DNA of 43,499 nucleotides, taken from assembly GCF_003666685.1 (NCBI RefSeq), contig NZ_RCIZ01000019.1:1-43499 (forward strand). The letters run 5' to 3'. This DNA comes from Mesorhizobium sp. YM1C-6-2 (GTDB lineage: Bacteria > Pseudomonadota > Alphaproteobacteria > Rhizobiales > Rhizobiaceae). Made by a program: the position numbers and the translations under genes. How positions within the stretch are numbered: the stretch's first letter is position 1; each line of letters opens with the position of its first letter. The notes beneath the pieces were generated by a model, which was given only the letters and a program-made list of their open reading frames with translations, was not told where the DNA came from and did not search any database. Shown here in pieces: positions 42,126-43,499 of the stretch.

Positions 42126-42315
42126 CGAACAGCTCGCGAAGGTCCGTGTGGAGGAGGATGCAGATCTTTGTAGGGGTGAGCGTCGTGACCGCAATGTCGG
42201 CCACTCCGCTGTGGAGGTTCAAGAGATCCGAGAGGCCGCCCGGCAGGTGAAAGGCGGTGATCTGCCGCTTGCCTTCTCCAGTGATCTTCCATGAACAGGT
42301 CTGTCCCTGAACCAA
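42126..42315 (-). pseudogene. fragment of a Crp/Fnr-family regulator gene
   Basis: The minus strand encodes SWKITGEGKRQITAFHLPGGL, then SDLLNLHSGVADIAVTTLTP and ICILLHTDLRELF, the cNMP-binding beta-barrel of rhizobial Crp/Fnr regulators. Neither the protein start nor the C-terminal HTH is present: the coding similarity breaks at about 42126, near the terminase end. It marks the place where host-type DNA was joined to the cut prophage. Confidence 0.7.
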
Positions 42316-42587
42316 CAGGCGTCCTGACCAGTCCGGTCGGCCTGGTGAACGATGTCCTGTTCGGCGCCCATGGGGACCACGCGCATTAGCTAGGCTGCCA
42401 AAGCGAGATCGCCATCCGAAAAGGTGGAAATGTCCTCAGATTCCCGTCCGGGTCCCGCCGTGCGACCGCGTCCGCAAGTGCCGGGCAGGACCTGGCGTCA
42501 CGAGCGGCCAACGCTCCGGCGCGCGTCGACCCGTACAAGGACAGACTCAACACCGCCACTTCGATCGTGTCTGTCTCAGCTTCTTTG
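42316..42587. other. stretch without a supported gene
   Basis: I see no gene in these bases. Overlapping open frames are not protein-like. Confidence 0.4.
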
Positions 42588-42818
42588 TCAGGCAGACGTA
42601 GGAGCGGCAGTTGCGGCGATTTCCATTTGCGCCCTGAACCATCGCAGCGTCTCGAGCGTCGAGGGTAGCGCATTCTGCTTTCGTGCCAAGACCTCCAGCT
42701 CCATGAACCGCAATGCAAACGGCCTCTGATCGGGCAGCGCATGCAAGAGCGAGCTCACGATGATCTTGAGGCCATCGATCTGGCCCTGCATTTCAAGGCT
42801 CTCTTCAACTTCGTTCAT
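42588..42818 (-). CDS. hypothetical protein, 76 residues
   Basis: The small, mostly helical product (GLKIIVSSLLHALPDQRPFALRFMELEVLA) is preceded by TTAGGAGAAGTTC, a good ribosome site. It looks like a real gene. No family is recognised. Confidence 0.55.
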   Translation of the reverse strand: MNEVEESLEMQGQIDGLKIIVSSLLHALPDQRPFALRFMELEVLARKQNALPSTLETLRWFRAQMEIAATAAPTSA

Positions 42819-42947
42819 GAACTTCTCCTAATCACCGATCCTCTGGGCAGGCCAGTTGACGGCCTTTCCGCGAATGCAGCCGCGCGGTCACGGGGGACGC
42901 GCCAGACAAGCCGAACGCTGCAGTTGCCAGGGCAGCGTGAGATAGAG

Positions 42948-43346
42948 TCAAGCCAGATTCTCGTCCTTCCTGAACTTGGTCAGGAAGGAGCGCCACTTCC
43001 GCTTGGCGGCACCGTCTCGCAGTTTGAGGATGCGGGGCGCCATGAAGTGGACGACGGCCATTCCGCTACTACGCACGTCAGCTTCAGCAGCCGAGCGGTG
43101 TTCATAGCGAGCGTCGTCCATCGACGCGACATCATCGCCTTCGAAGGCCTTGAATTCTGCTGCGCTGCGATTAAACCGCTGCACGCAGGCATCGAACTCC
43201 GCGCGAGCGCCCTCATCAAGCCGAAGCGTCTGCAACTCATCGGAGGTAAGTTTCTCCAAGGCCGAAGTGCGCGGCTTTGACGTGCGACGCAGTGGCCTCT
43301 TCCCTACTTGCACAGCGGACGCTGTTTGGTCGATGGTATCAGTCAT
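42948..43346 (-). CDS. hypothetical protein, 132 residues
   Basis: The ATG at 43346 is preceded by AAAGGGAAGCG. The product is basic at the start and then helical (LEKLTSDELQTLRLDEGARAEFDACVQRFNRSAAEF), followed by MAVVHFMAPRILKLRDGAAKRKWRSFLTKF. It is soluble and could bind nucleic acid through its basic patches, but no family is recognised. The upstream in-frame start at 43451 adds an unlikely leader and is rejected. Confidence 0.6.
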   Translation of the reverse strand: MTDTIDQTASAVQVGKRPLRRTSKPRTSALEKLTSDELQTLRLDEGARAEFDACVQRFNRSAAEFKAFEGDDVASMDDARYEHRSAAEADVRSSGMAVVHFMAPRILKLRDGAAKRKWRSFLTKFRKDENLA

Positions 43347-43454
43347 TTCGCTTCCCTTTCCGTTTGCTGGACCTGTGAGTCGCGTCACCGTGGTACGCGG
43401 CGGTTCGAGAGTCACACTGAGGTGGGCCAGGCACGGCGCGCACGCGAGCATCGA

Positions 43455-43484
43455 AAATGAAAAGGCCGAGCAATTGCCCGGCCT
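43455..43484 (-). terminator. rho-independent terminator, minus strand
   Basis: On the minus strand AGGCCG (complement of 43479-43484), a 10-nt loop, and CGGCCT (complement of 43463-43468) are followed by TTTCATTTT. It would end a gene lying beyond the right edge of the window. Confidence 0.6.
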
Positions 43485-43499
43485 CTGATCAGGAACTTA

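Overview
The window reads as chromosomal or island DNA of a high-GC alphaproteobacterium of the Rhizobiales (Hyphomicrobiales), most like the Mesorhizobium/Phyllobacteriaceae group. The evidence is the HWE-type histidine kinase fused to CheB and CheR, the DUF2924-recombinase cassette, a phasin fragment, the fatty acid desaturase and DUF892/YidB/GlsB stress genes, and the codon use. This placement is inference; there is no rRNA, tRNA or housekeeping marker here to prove it.

Layout. (1) Positions 1-5540: a secreted Ala/Pro-rich protein, a long AI-2E family membrane protein, and relics of a phage terminase small subunit, an IS110 transposase and a serine resolvase. (2) 5900-14530: a stress and envelope neighbourhood (flavoprotein reductase, YidB, desaturase, GlsB-like protein, YflT-like protein) mixed with broken genes (cyclopropane synthase, DUF892 ferritin-like protein, phasin, IS3 transposase). 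(3) 14600-19710: a stand-alone CheB, then a convergent pair made of a receiver protein and a 1219-residue CheB-CheR-PAS-HWE kinase. (4) 19970-24540: sparse DNA with REP-like repeats and a switch-like hairpin, a Tat-exported sulfite oxidase-type molybdoenzyme and a Tat-exported metallo-beta-lactamase-fold enzyme. (5) 24541-30044: a four-gene minus-strand signalling operon of a periplasmic c-type haem protein (Tll0287-like), a hybrid histidine kinase, a single-domain receiver and a receiver-adenylyl cyclase. (6) 31374-42083: a truncated prophage or integrative element, with a large serine recombinase cassette, an excisionase-like protein, a Prim-Pol replication protein, a serine resolvase, a ParB-DNA methyltransferase, small packaging-region genes and a P27 terminase small subunit. 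The terminase large subunit and all structural genes are absent and are replaced by a Crp/Fnr fragment and small hypothetical genes.

The most notable item is an apparently intact 288-residue intein in the phage methyltransferase (39011-39874). It sits exactly in the conserved HEP-CWY motif, starts with Cys, and ends with His-Asn before a +1 Cys. No LAGLIDADG motif is visible. The second is the haem-protein/kinase/cyclase operon, which looks like a redox- or ligand-controlled cAMP pathway. Several non-coding elements also deserve attention: iteron-like repeats before the excisionase/Prim-Pol pair, a palindrome abutting the ribosome binding site of the GlsB-like gene, a set of mutually exclusive hairpins at 21088-21136, and an alternating repeat cluster at 19970-20225.
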